Assembly: GCA_011800805.1 (NCBI GenBank)
Contig: MPNW01000469.1
Span: forward strand, 154,444-218,443
Reading direction: 5' to 3'
DNA: 64,000 nucleotides
DNA from: Hirudo medicinalis
Taxonomy: Eukaryota > Annelida > Clitellata > Hirudinida > Hirudinidae
Shown here: positions 27,493 to 39,002 of the stretch, piece after piece
Position numbering within the stretch: position 1 is the stretch's first letter
How the letters are laid out: each line of letters starts with the position of its first letter
Notes under the pieces: model-generated
The model's database searches: none
What the model saw: the letters and a program-made list of their open reading frames with translations, nothing else
Told to the model about the DNA's origin: nothing
Translations under genes and position numbers: made by a program

Positions 27493-30400
27493 ATGGATGA
27501 GAGAACAAAATTGGTACACAAGCGTTTATTGACTTCTGGTAGTCGCAACAAATTAAGGCAGGAGCTTGGAATTAGGATTTGTTCGGTAACGACACTACGA
27601 CTATAACAATCTTCAAACTATATTAGTTTTTGAAAATTTGCCTTCACAGGATTATAACTCATCTAATGGATGTGAGAATTCTGACTGTTACGACATACAC
27701 TGCTGTTTACATTATCTTCAAAAGGCTTGCAAATTTAACAAAAATTGCAAATTCAGTCATAACTTAAAAGATATCCACAACTTGCCAATATTGAGAAGGA
27801 ACAGAATGGGAGATCTTGATTTAGATGAACTTCTGGAAATCCTGAATGCAAAACATGTTACACATATTTTCCATATAGCATTACAAAACTATAAATTTCT
27901 CTTAATTCCAGTGACCAGTGTCAATTAAGTTGTTAAGTTTGCCATATTAGTTCAAGGTTCATTTGTGCAAACATATGACCATAACAGATAATAGAGATAG
28001 TTATTATAAGCAGTTTTAATAGTGTTAATAAAATAATAGTTAAAAAATAGTGTTAATATGTTAATTATGAATGCATTTTCTTAATGTTGTTATCTATTTT
28101 GTTGTTGTTTATTCAGAAACATTTGCAACTCTGAAAACATGATTCAAAAGCTTTCATGTTTATATTTATATGTTAAATTATAATATAATTAAAATTCTGC
28201 AGTTAATTACTAAATTAATAGTCATTCAAAACTTGCAGCTGGTCCCAACAAGACCTCTAATCTGCAAAGGATATAACTATTCTGGTGGTTGCAAATTTGG
28301 ATCAAAATGCACATGTTTACACCTTTGTGGGTTTTACATTGCTAATGAATGCAGTTATGGCAGGAATTGTAAAAGATCTCACAATTTAAAAGATCTGAAA
28401 GTCCAAGATATTCTTGAAAAACATGATATCAATCTTAAACAGTCTTGCAAAGCAATTTTAAATGAGATTAGGGAAAGATCTGGATGCCAGCAAAATAATG
28501 AGAGAGAGCGGGCTAAATCCTGTGACAAGTCAACCTCAGTGACCAGACTGTCAATAAATGAACAGAAGCGTAGTGAAAAGTTGGCAGATGAATCACAACT
28601 CATTTGTACTTTTTTTCTGAGAAGTAAATGTCTCTTCAAGGAAAATTGTACTAAATTTCACCAACCGGATCATTTGCCTTATCATTGGCAGTACCTCAAT
28701 AATAAAGGAATGTGGTTGGATTTGCCTCTAAATAAAGACATTGAAGAGTGCTATTGCCATTGTGAAGATTTTTTCAAAACATTTCTGTAAGTGTACCAAA
28801 TGCTTTAATTATTTCTTAAATTATCCATAACAATGGTATTAAATGTTACAATATTTCTGATATTGATGGTGATTGGAAATTTGTGAGATATCTTGTTACA
28901 ATGTATACAATAATTAATTTTGAACTAATTTTAAAATGTTGTTAATGGATAATTTTTTCAAGTGTTGCTTAATGTGAAAACTTTTCAATGCAGGGATAGT
29001 GTTCAGTTAAACCTAGATTTAAATAATATGACTTGGACAGATCTTTGTGGTAACAATGGAAAAATAAGGAGACTTAGCACAGAACATCAAAAGGATGCTT
29101 CCAGAGAATTGCTGTTTCTTACTGTCTGGAAGTGGTATTGGATAAAAGATGAAACCAAACAGTGGTTTGGTTATCAAGCTGAAGTAACCAAGAATATAAT
29201 TTCCAACTTTATTATTATGTTACATTGAAGTAACTTCTTGTAATGCTTATTATTATGCATTATGTCCCTCATTTGTTATCAAGTTGCTTTTGATGGATTT
29301 CTCAATGAATCAAAACTTTTATTTTTATTTCTTATATTTGATATATAAATTTAAATTCTGATTCAGCTAACTAAGGCCAATTATTAAAAAACGTTTTGAA
29401 ATAAAATTATTTTCTTGAACTTCATAAAGTAAATGAAATGTTTAAATTAGTGAGCTGTCACATGAATGTGTTTGTAGGATAATTATCCAGGGCCTGAACA
29501 AATTGAAGCAGCATTTCTGGAAAACTCAAGAACTCCCTTTCAGTTCAAGTCAAATCGTTGGTCATACGAAATTGACTTTGAACGAATGATACAAATTAAT
29601 AAAAATACAAAAAAAGTACGGAGAGTAACAAGAAGACCAGATTTTTTTGATGAGAAATCAAAAAGACCAAAAAGGTTTGTAATATTTTTGTTTTTTTTTA
29701 TATTTGTATTTTTTATATTTAAAGATTTGAATCATAGCATCATCATTTTTATAATTTGTTTCTAAATCCTGTGCAGCATTGCAATTTCAATGGGAACAGA
29801 AGAAAAGAAATCAATTGCTTTTAATTTTCCAAATTATTGGACACTGTCATCTGCTGATGCTAAGGATGATTCTTATCTCCTAGTCGATGTACACATGTGC
29901 ATATCACATTGTTGGCTTCTTAATTAAAACACTTTATTTTGTAAAGGTACCAAAAACAGCAAATACCTTTGATGAATTTCTCAAAATGGACAATCTCTTC
30001 AGGCAAACTGCACAAAGACCTATAAAGGCACTTAAACGGATTGAAAACTCTGAATTGTGGAGATTTTTCACAGTGTATGTTGGCTTCATTTTAAAGGAAT
30101 TAAACATAAATGAATCTTATAAAAATGTTATTCATAGGAAGAGAGATTCCCTAAAAAAGAAAGGTGACAACTACAGCAGAGAAAAATACCTTTTCCATGG
30201 AACAAGAGATCAATATGTGGAAGCCATTTGCAGACAAGGATTTGACTTCAGGCTAAGTGGTATGAGCTCTGGTACATCTTATGGCAAAGGGAGTTATTTT
30301 GCACGTGATGCTTCTTACTCTCTGAGATATTCAGATTGCAACAAGATGTTTGTAGCTAGAGTGATAATTGGAGAATTTGTGAAAGGATTACCCTCTTACA

Positions 30401-30531
30401 CTCGCCCCCCTCTCAGAGATGCAGCAAAGTTTGACAATTACGAGTCGTGCGTTAACAATGAAATTAACCCATCAATTTTTGTTATCTTTGATAATATTCA
30501 AGCCTACCCAGAATATCTGGTAGAATATTAA
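27493..30531 (+). CDS. PARP12-like: PARP12-like CCCH zinc-finger mono-ADP-ribosyltransferase (catalytic triad intact)
   Basis: Seven exons: 27493-27585, 27650-27856, 28239-28786, 28994-29183, 29478-29674, 29777-29888, 29947-30531; 643 residues with every phase matching. The start at 27493 gives a short winged-helix-like leader as in PARP12/ZC3HAV1. CCCH zinc fingers follow (CKFNKNCKFSH; CKFGSKCTCLH; CSYGRNCKRSH; CLFKENCTKFH), then HLPYHWQYL of the first WWE domain, a second WWE (WKWYWIKDETKQWFGYQ), and the PARP domain. Catalytic residues are H533 in LFHGT, Y566 in GKGSYFARDASYS and Ile in NPSIFVIF. This is the H-Y-I triad of enzymes that add single ADP-ribose units from NAD. Vertebrate PARP12 acts in stress and antiviral responses; a similar role here is inference. 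A paralogue with the same exon layout lies at 39003-44872. Confidence 0.93.
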
Positions 30532-31300
30532 TAGAAACTATGATTCTAAAGCTTAAGGTCAAACTATAGTGAATTATAAATGGATTCCAACTGGTTGGCT
30601 TGAATAGCAATGTCTGTAGATACTGACAAACACTGTTTCCTCTGAATGGTTTAATCTCAAAGCCTCAGCTATCTGTATTCAGACAAGCTTTTGCTGGCTA
30701 TTAGAAAACAAATGTGAAAAAGTAATTAAATCGTTATTATTATTGGCATACAACGGTTTGAGGGACTTAATTTTTCTTCCTTTTAATCCAATTCAATGCT
30801 AGTTTTGTGTTCCAAATGTTATTAAAGCTTCATTCAGTTCCATAACAGTGTTGGCTTCTTATTTTCTACCTTCTTTATCATATATTTACATTATTCTGTT
30901 CCTTATTAGAGGTTTTAAATTAAATTTTGCTAAATTCACTTTTTTCTCCAACATTTTATTCATACTGTTAGATTGCATTTGAAAAACTACAAATTGCCAT
31001 TTTAATTTGTGTTGATGTATATTGATTTACCTCTACATGCTTCTTATGTTTGTGAACAATATCCTTATATAGGATAAATTGTGCACATCGGAACTCATCA
31101 GTATCAAAGAACAACTGCCATTTCAATCAAATTGATTGATTATTTACATATATAAATTTCACATATATCTAAGACATGCTTTAACTTTAAACTAATTGTT
31201 GTGTGACCGAGTTATGACGAGTAAAAATTTGTAACAATATTACAATTTTATTTGTCGATATTTTATCTGCCTAGAATTTTAGATAACAAATATAAACATT
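30532..31300. other. Intergenic, nothing recognised
   Basis: AT-rich sequence after the PARP12-like stop; presumably its 3'UTR and spacer. No coding or repeat feature was recognised. Confidence 0.5.
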
Positions 31301-32044
31301 GTGGCAAGATGTTCATTCAATTTGGCACAAGTAGTTTCTAAAATTATTTCATCCGATTCAGAGGAAAATGGCGAAATTGATTCAGCAGATGACATTGTTT
31401 CATGTCATAATGATCCTGATTCTGATTGTGAAGATCCCATCTCAGAAAATGATCAGTCTGGTGATAACAGCTCTAGCGGCAGGTCTGATGAAAACACTGA
31501 GCCAAAAACTGAACTTAGTATGCGAACCTACAAAGATGGTCTCATCTGGACGGATCGAGCTAGTGGAAGAGGTCAGAGACCTGCTTACAATCGGCATTGC
31601 GCCTGGTTCGTCCTGTAGACATAATTGTTGATGCACTCAAACTGTTCATATCTGCTGATATCGCGGACCTAATCGTTGATCATTCCAACTCAAAAGCAAA
31701 TAATAAGCAGCTTTCCAAATTACAACGTGGGAAAACCATTTCTTTCTCAAGCAGCTGGCTGAAGATATGGTGAAGTCGTTGATAGATGGAAGGGCAAGAA
31801 ACCCAGTCGGAATTTAATAACCTATTCTTGCAGCTGTAACCATGTTTGTTCCTGTTGAGCAAGACATATAAAACCTCAGGAAAATAAAAGTAATGGAAGA
31901 TGTGCTGTCTGTGCTCATGGTCAAGACCATGAAAGCCGTTCGAAGTGTGACAATTGTAACAACTTTATTTGCAGGGAACATTCAGAGAAAAAAAATAGTG
32001 ATAGACTGAAGAAATGTGAAAACAAAAGAGGAAAACATGAATAA
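31301..32044 (+). mobile_element. piggyBac-like transposon remnant, internally deleted
   Basis: The first part (31301-31618) encodes an acidic Ser/Asp/Glu-rich segment followed by a TYKDGLIWTDRASGRGQR-like stretch, as at the N-terminus of piggyBac transposases. The second part (about 31896-32040) encodes a cysteine-rich C-terminal finger (CAVCAHG, then CDNCNNFICREH) typical of the same family. The catalytic DDD core between them is missing and stops intervene. Terminal repeats were not identified, so the limits are approximate. Confidence 0.65.
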
Positions 32045-32523
32045 AAGAAGAAATGTTAAAGCTGTTATTAACTGTACAATGACTGTAAAGTGTAATAGTA
32101 ATTATTGATACTGCTACGTTTTATTAACAACAACAACGAACGATTTCGTATTATTAGTATTGCTAAACATTCATGTCTGTTTTATTGCATATGACATAGC
32201 TAATGAATATTCATTTATGATTAATTTTTGGAAAATAACATTTTTAGTTAAATATGCACAAAATATTGGCATTCTTTTATTTTAAAACAAATGACTGAGG
32301 TAAAACACAACCCTCCTGCTTAGCATCATTCATTACAGCAGTTCCATGTTTATAAGCATTGCCAGATGGCGGTGTGGAATAAATGTTCTATGAAAACTGT
32401 TTTTATGTCCTCTCAACCTGTGCAGAGTGACAGGTAAATTAGTTTTATTAACAAACTTTCGGTTGATGCTCAGTAACAATAAATGTTTCGGGGTACACAT
32501 GTACCCCCCAGCTAAAACTGAAG

Positions 32524-32803
32524 TTGCGTCACCTCAGGCATCCAATGGTTAAGGAGGAGCTCAACTCGGATGCGAATCCCCGTTCCATGTGGCGTTCCCT
32601 CCACAAACTCCTTCACAGTTGTCCGACTCAATACTACACAGAAGATGATTGCTCCACTCTTGTTAACTCAATCAATTTATTTTTCATCTCAAAGATCACC
32701 AAAATTCATGAATCAATCGCCTACATCAGTGGCCTTGAGGTCCTGTGATTCGGACTTACGCCACCATAAAGATTGTCTTATTTGAATTGAATTGAATTGA
32801 ACA
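32524..32803 (+). mobile_element. LINE fragment, family B, nearly all of the RT deleted, with 3' tail
   Basis: An endonuclease-to-RT linker segment (WRSLHKLLHSCPTQYY, then FISKITKI) jumps directly to the GLEVL-stop C-terminus and the same tail as at 20752-20817 (cctgtgattcgg, then ccaccataaagattgtctta), ending in TTGAA-type repeats near 32790. The whole reverse transcriptase core is absent. Confidence 0.78.
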
Positions 32804-32859
32804 CCCTGGCTCATTACCCATCTCTCCCTTCCCTAACAGGCAATTCTTAGGTACCCCAA

Positions 32860-33560
32860 TCTGTCCTCCAACCTGTGCCTTCAGAAGAGGTTCTTGAGCT
32901 TATACGTTCACTGCCCAACAAGTCATCTCCTCTTGACTCTCTCCCCACTCCTTTGCTCAAGAAATACGCTCCAATCCTCTTTCCAATTCTCTCTAAACTC
33001 GCAAATCTCTCTTTCAGCACTGGCAGTTCCCCCTCTATCTTCAAAAGGGCCCAAGTTCTCCCCCCTTCTTAAAAAGCCAAGTCTTGACCTGAGCTCTCAT
33101 GCCAATTACAGATATATCTCCAATCTTTCTTCTATATCAAAACTGCTCGAAAGACTCATTCTGTCTATTATCGCATCCTCTAACTTCTCTTCTTTCCAAT
33201 CTGCCTATAGACCCGGTTTTTCTATAGAAACTGATCTTTCACAATCTTCAACAATCTCTCTGTCATATGTGGCAAGGACAATTGCGGCGCCATGGTTGGT
33301 CTTGACCTTAAGGCGGCATTTGACACTATCAACCACCAGATACTGCTGGAGAGACTTAAGTCCGACTTTAGAATCGATGGCCTTACATTCTCTTGGATAC
33401 AATCTTACCTTTCTAATAGAACCCAATATGTGAAACTTGGCGACCAATCATCTCGTTAACTTTCTTCAACTGAATCCGCAGAAATCCGAAATCATGTTCG
33501 TCGGCACACCTGCCCGCCTAAAAACTCTCCCCCCATCTTCCATAAACGTCGCAGGAGTGA
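32860..33560 (+). mobile_element. LINE reverse transcriptase fragment, frameshifted
   Basis: The N-terminal RT segment reads VLELIRSLPNKSSPLD, then shifts frame near 33060 and continues (ANYRYISNLSSISKLLERLI, then SAYRPGFSIETDL). A further segment carries LNPQKSEIMFVG. There are several shifts and deletions, so this is a dead copy. It abuts the preceding LINE 3' tail. Confidence 0.75.
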
Positions 33561-33843
33561 CTTAATGAGTGCGGTCACATTTAGAGTAATAGGTCATATG
33601 CAGCAGAAGTGGGATACTCTGTACTTGTACTCGTACTTGAACCTTGGGTAATTGTACTTGGACCTCTAGTACTTGTTCACATTGTATTGAAAAATTGTGT
33701 GGTCGTTTTTATAAATAAACTAGCTATGTTTGAACAGACTCCACCAGTCAATCTCATTTTTCTATCCATTATAATTAATATTATTACTTAAGTCCTTCAA
33801 ATTCAGCCAGTTACTTGCCCTCAAAGAACTGGGAGATTACGCC

Positions 33844-33914
33844 TGTGCTCCCGCAACGGGACTCGAACCCGTGCCGTTATCGCGAGAGGCGAAGTCTCAA
33901 ACTGCGGGAGCACA
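33844..33914 (-). other. tRNA-like hairpin with perfect terminal inverted repeat
   Basis: Read on the minus strand, a 12-base arm (tgtgctcccgca) pairs perfectly with its partner 47 bases away. The 3' half contains a perfect T-arm (ACGGG-TTCGAGT-CCCGT) and thus an RNA polymerase III B-box. TCCCGCA/TGCGGGA would form an acceptor stem. The body is about 61 bases, some 11 short of a tRNA, and I cannot fold a normal D-arm. It may be a truncated tRNA pseudogene or a SINE head. Confidence 0.55.
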
Positions 33915-34026
33915 ATGTTTATTGCTTTTGGTAGTTTGTTTATTTTATTAAAGTCCTTTGCATAACCGAGATAATATGGTCTTACTTTCAGTAGCTCTTG
34001 AGTTTAAAGTTGGTATGCGATTTAGG

Positions 34027-34190
34027 AAAAGGTGAAAGTTGGAAAACTCGAAAGTTGAAAATAGCACAGTCGACCTACGAATGGCATTGAGAATGACGTG
34101 TGCAAATTTCAAGTCGCTGCCGTTCACCGTTTGGGAGGAGTTCTTGGGACAGACAAACATACACATGCACTTCTGTTTTATATTGTAGAT
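34027..34190 (+). repeat. Dispersed repeat R1, copy 1
   Basis: Contains gacctacgaatggcat, agaatgacgtgtgcaaattt and tttgggaggagttct, ending near gacagacaaacatacac. Diverged copies lie at 43594-43686 and 43730-43877. It is probably the end of an unnamed transposable element. Confidence 0.75.
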
Positions 34191-35676
34191 TATTGTGGGT
34201 AATCATCTCGCCTTCCGTCATAATACTGGATTAATTATTATATAACATTTATAATGTATCATTTATGATATATATTATTTGTGACGTGTTTTGCCCAACG
34301 AGCCTTTCACTACACAAGTTCGAATTTGTAATTTGCTCGGAGACACTCGAACAATAGAAATCTTTATTAAAAAAAAACAATAAAACAATAACAATACTAT
34401 ATGACGACACTGCGGCGACGACCGACTACTACGACTCACTACTCCGTTTCTGTGCTGGCCTATATATGTACAGTTGATGATAATGATTATGCGCCAGGCG
34501 TGTGGCTCAAGCAAAGAAAAGTTAAAAATAAAGTTCCACGCTAACAAAAGAATTGCCGCGCACAAGTCGCGACGGTGAGCTCATAGACTACCGGCGTGAC
34601 ATTATTATATATCATTTTAATTTATAAATTAACCTTCTTTTCTGACATGCAGAAATGTCAAAACGCAAAGAGAATGAAAGAAATTTCATGATAAGGTGGA
34701 TGAGCAAGAAAGCCCGAATGGATTCTGCAAACTCTTTAGTTTTGGCTCAACCTGTGGACGATAAAGACGTTTCCGAGAGTGCATCTAAAATGAAAAATGA
34801 CGAATGTGGCGGCGATGATGAAGTTGATCCGGAATCAGGCAGTGACGGCTTATCAGCTTCTCGAATGGTGTCATCCTCATCCTACCTATCCTACATCCAC
34901 AGTATTTGTGGATCGTAAAAGTGTCAAATGGATATGTTTGTGACATCTGTCAAAAATTTGAGCTCGCAGGTAGTGAAACTGAAAAAAAAGTATGGGTGGC
35001 AAAACTACTTGTCTCCATACCATTTTCCACTATCTGCAAGCCGAAAACTATCAGATAAAGATACCCGAGACAAATAAATTTGAGCAATAAACAATCAGTC
35101 TGAGAAATGGAGCAGAGATAAATTAGTGATGTACTTCCATAAGTACTGGTTCAAGTACTTTTACTTGTACTTGGACCTTGAGTGCTTGTAGCTGTACTTG
35201 ATTGAATCTTAAGTAATTGTACTTGAGCCTCAGTACTTGAAATTTAACTTCAGCTACTCAGAGAGGGTAATAGGGGAGAACCAGGTGGGCGGGTTACACC
35301 AACATCGAAAGTGGACTAAACGACTTTCCGAAAATTTCAGTTTTATCAAGTTTTCATTTTTATCACCTTAATCATTTGTAAAGATTTAAAATTCCTTCGC
35401 GTTTATGAATTGTTTTTGTTTCCTTCATAATCGAATGTTGCAAGAGTTCATCCATATCAAGCGTTTGTTAATTTTGTTTTGGTAATTTGCTTATTTCTAG
35501 GGGAGAATTATGATCATCAAATGTGATACGGTATTTGAATGGAACTGCTAACAAAAAATGTTCGGCAATATCTGAGTATTTTTGAATGAAAGTGTAATTG
35601 TGAATATAATTGCAGTGGAATTTTGTTCCAGCTGACAAGCAACAAAGCAAGGACGTTGCAATTGCAATTAGCCGGT

Positions 35677-35859
35677 CTTTTGAGTGCCTTATGTATCCGA
35701 ATAGGAGGTGAAGGTACTTTTTAATCGCTTTACCATTTACATAGCGCCCCTACCCTAGGGCGCTCTCTGGCGGCATGTGCTGGGTTGAGAAAACGACGCA
35801 TAACGACTGTTGCCAACACCGCTGCATGTAGGAACGCAACCCATTCGGTCAACCTGCAC
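35677..35859 (+). repeat. Dispersed repeat R2, copy 1 (about 180 bp)
   Basis: Shares its whole length with 61961-62140 in the same orientation: ttttgagtgcc, atgtatccga, gcgcccctacc, then ggaacgcaacccattcggtc and aacctgca. It is non-coding and more GC-rich than its surroundings. Candidate SINE or MITE; family unknown to me. Confidence 0.85.
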
Positions 35860-36153
35860 GTTTGAAGGTCAGGGGGCGTCATTTTTACAAAGTTAAAGAG
35901 ACTTTAACTTAATTTACGCTGCATTGAGACTGACATGAAAAACAAATCGTTACCCAAAATTTCTAGAAGATTGAGCGAAGTTGTGCACCCTAACGCTTTA
36001 AACTAAAATGAGTGTCAAGTAATGAACAATGAAATATGGGAAAAATACCTTTACCAACTTTATTTTATCAAGGTGATTATTATCGAATAATAAAAATGTC
36101 AAATGTTGGATGAATAACATAATGTTAATAAGTGTTAGGAAGACATCTATATT

Positions 36154-36960
36154 CTAATTTTTCTCAAATACACACAATTTACTCTTTTGTTCCAAAATAC
36201 CATCAGTGCTAACGACTTCCAAAGCTTTCAGGAATTCTTCTTTGGTCACCTGATTGCTGAGCATGAGGAGGTTGTACAAAGCATCTTGATGATTCCTAGC
36301 ATCAATTTTAAACTTGTATGAGACTTCGTGCACTGGCATCAGTCCCACTGATTTAATTTCTTCTTCCATTTCTTCCATATTCGAGCATAGTTTGAGGTTG
36401 AGCTTCTGACGAAGTCTAGACAATGGGTTTCCCTGAATGCAATTCACAACGACAAGACTGCCAGTGTTTGGTTTGAGCAAAAAATTAAAACAAAGCTTGA
36501 AGAATCCAATGCGATCATTTGGAGTCAAGAAATACAATGAGTGAAAAGCCAACACGATATCCAATTCCTTATGAAGGTTTTCATCTGAACTTTCAACAAA
36601 TTTCTCAATGGACATCTCATGAATTTCAACGTCTATTTTGTATCCGAATGCATAACTCAAATTTTCTTTCAACTCTTCTACGCAATTATGATCCCTTTCG
36701 ATTGCGATCAACTTTTTCAAATTTGGAAGGCAGAGTTTAATAAATTCGATGTCAAAATCACCATAACCTGTTCCCACAGAGAGGCAGGTCTGTACAACTT
36801 GCAAGGACTTCATTTGCGCGGAAAGTTGTCTCATCAAGCCTCCGATCACTTCCACTTCGTTGTGACAACGACGAAATGTTTTTAATTCGATCGGGTATTT
36901 GAAATTACCTTTTATGCTTGAGTCCATGATGTCCGTATCTCCACTTTGATGATCTAGCAA
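36154..36960 (-). CDS. HNMT-like SAM-dependent methyltransferase, single exon
   Basis: One uninterrupted 268-residue frame. The fold is Rossmann methyltransferase: motif I LSVGTGYGDFDIEFI (about residues 61-75), an acidic residue after strand 2 (IAIERDHNCVEEL), and motif IV-like DIVLAFHSLYFL. The N-terminal YPIELKTFRR and overall length resemble histamine N-methyltransferase (292 residues in humans). HNMT methylates histamine on the imidazole ring using SAM. Many invertebrates carry expanded HNMT-like families of unknown substrate, so the substrate here is not assigned. It lies antisense between two PARP12-like genes. The absence of introns, while its neighbours have many, may mean a retrocopy. 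A start at the next Met (MDSSIK) is also possible. Confidence 0.75.
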   Translation of the reverse strand: MLDHQSGDTDIMDSSIKGNFKYPIELKTFRRCHNEVEVIGGLMRQLSAQMKSLQVVQTCLSVGTGYGDFDIEFIKLCLPNLKKLIAIERDHNCVEELKENLSYAFGYKIDVEIHEMSIEKFVESSDENLHKELDIVLAFHSLYFLTPNDRIGFFKLCFNFLLKPNTGSLVVVNCIQGNPLSRLRQKLNLKLCSNMEEMEEEIKSVGLMPVHEVSYKFKIDARNHQDALYNLLMLSNQVTKEEFLKALEVVSTDGILEQKSKLCVFEKN

Positions 36961-38011
36961 TTCAGATTTAAATGATATGCAAATATGATATAGAATATTT
37001 ACAAATATATTATTTTATTTAAGTAGTACAAATTCGTGCAACATTAATTTTGCTGTCTCCTGTTAAATAAGAACATAGTAATTAATCAATAACTTTACCA
37101 ACCGTTCAGAAACAGCTCAAGCAGATGGAGATGAAGTCGACAAGATCATTTCATTATTGATTGCCTCTCAGGTGGACTTTGACAGTTGATCAATGATATG
37201 AAAAATGTAACCATAAACACAAAATAATTTTTTTAGTATTCTAGATTGTCCAACGCACGTTTTCAACATGATATACATCTTCAGAACATCACCCATTTAG
37301 TCGTTGTCGACTAAAGGATCGCGGCGGTCTTTGCACATGGACACCATATAGATGCAAACTGAGCGTTATATTTTCTTTGCAGCGGTCGCCCTCACTGAAA
37401 ATTTCGCTCACCAGCCGCACGCATATATCGCATTAAACGCTCTTTCGCTTTCTACGTCCTTTGCCAATGCGCGCGCCATCACTTCAACACCCCAAATGCA
37501 CATCTTTCATTTCCTCGAGGCAAATTGATCCTAGCTCATGGAAGGTCTTCCGTGAGGCCGGAAACTCGAACGCACTCGGAACTATGATGTGAATCCGGTC
37601 CGGTATCATTCGGCTTTTTAACTGAATGCACAGCTGCATCAGAACGCTGTTTTTCCATCTCCCCTTCGCATTTAGCCTGCCTGGTGAATCTTATGTCCCC
37701 TCTCAGTCTGAAGCCTTCTGCCACACTCACAACTGCTCATATGATACGCCATTCTCCGATTCGCATAAAAAAATCGCGTGTCCATTGGAAATCTAGTCAT
37801 TAACCGTAGGGTCATTGGTGGGTCCGTTATCCCCCCCCCCTCCTTTTGGCAGGGACCATGCCAGGGGCATATTTCTTTTTTCGACTTGCCAGCAATTGAA
37901 GTCCATCGCGACGAGTTGCTAGCCCAATCCTCCGAGCCGTCACCTGTCTGTCCAAGTCGTCACCAGTCTTTCCAGGTTGTCACCTGGTCTATTCCCAGTA
38001 CTGAAGAGTAT
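36961..38011. other. Intergenic, nothing recognised
   Basis: Sequence upstream of the HNMT-like gene, with moderately GC-richer patches (37300-37700). The frames at 37536-37730 and 37778-38026 do not resemble proteins. Confidence 0.45.
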
Positions 38012-38655
38012 GGGGTCGTCCATTAATTATGTTAACAAATTTAGGGTAATTTTTGACCCCCTCTCTCCCCCTTGTCAAACTTCTAGACAAAATCCCCCAT
38101 CAGAATTGTCAAAAAAACTGACACCCCTCATAAAAATGTTTTACAATTTTTAATTTGTATCTTTGAATTTGCGAATATTGTATTTTGAAAGTAAATATAA
38201 TAATTGTTTAACTGAATATTATTGTCAGCCTCTATCATCTTCCCACGGAAAAATCAAATGTTCCTCTATTGTAACAATAGGCATAATATCGAATTTATCA
38301 TTTCCATCACTTTGTTGAACTGATAAACCAGACAAACCAGCATCATCTTCATCTAACCATTCAGCTCATAAAATATCAGAATGTGTGCAATAATTGCAAT
38401 CAGCTCTTTTTGTCGTTTGGCAGCAGCTCGAATTGGCTGAAGGTTTTTTGTTGATAAGCAGGTGTCAATTTGTTATGATCGCATCGTCAGTGTTTTTGAA
38501 CATTTTCTTTATCATGACTAGTGAATAGGGCCGCCGACTGAAAGGTAATATTATAAAATATAATAATATTATAAATCCATCTTTAAAATTTAGATTTGAC
38601 GTCAATTAATCTTAATTAACTCCGTATTAAGTTGACATAATTTATGAACGACCCC
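38012..38655. mobile_element. MITE-like element with 25-bp terminal inverted repeats
   Basis: The left end begins GGGGTCGTCCATTAATTA and the right end, read in reverse, GGGGTCGTTCATAAATTA. 22 of the first 25 positions match. The 644-bp interior is AT-rich with no transposase frame, so this is a non-autonomous DNA element. The target duplication is unclear (TA or none visible). The superfamily is not assigned. Confidence 0.8.
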
Positions 38656-39002
38656 TAAGGTAGGATAGAGGTTTCCATTGATTGGAAATAATTTGCAATT
38701 TTACAAGAATGTAATCAAATTACTGTAAAATTAGCTATATAATTTGATGTTATTTAGTAAAGTTAATCTCATATATTAATTTCTTAATCACTGGGAATTT
38801 TCCGGAAGCAGAGATGTTTCTGTTTCACAATTTGACAAAGTTGCGCAAGATTCGTCAGCGTTGTTAAAGGTGGCATTTTGAAATGTTAGCGGCAGAATTA
38901 ATTAATAAATTAATATTCAAGATTTATTACCGCCGAATATATGTATTATTTAAGTAAATTATTACAGGCGAAACGACGAAGGGACGTCAAAGTTTACTCA
39001 AA

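Larger units (their letters stand above)
33602..35260 (+). mobile_element. hAT-like transposon debris with GTACTTG-rich ends
   Basis: A left end starting cagaagtggg is followed by repeated gtacttg motifs (33616-33670). A similar GTACTTG-rich block in the same orientation lies at 35130-35245. Between them, 34655-34918 encodes MSKRKENERNFMIRWMSKK and an acidic stretch. This is followed by a broken CDICQKFELAG segment, as in N-terminal zinc-finger regions of hAT-type transposases. No intact transposase remains. Other repeats (33845-33913, 34027-34190) have landed inside. Confidence 0.5.

Noticed and set aside
33845..33913. Functional tRNA gene
   Set aside because: T-arm and acceptor stem are present, but the body is about 11 bases short and lacks a normal D-arm and A-box.
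37536..38026. Small frames upstream of the MITE
   Set aside because: No homology or splice signals; one overlaps the C-rich segment next to the MITE end.
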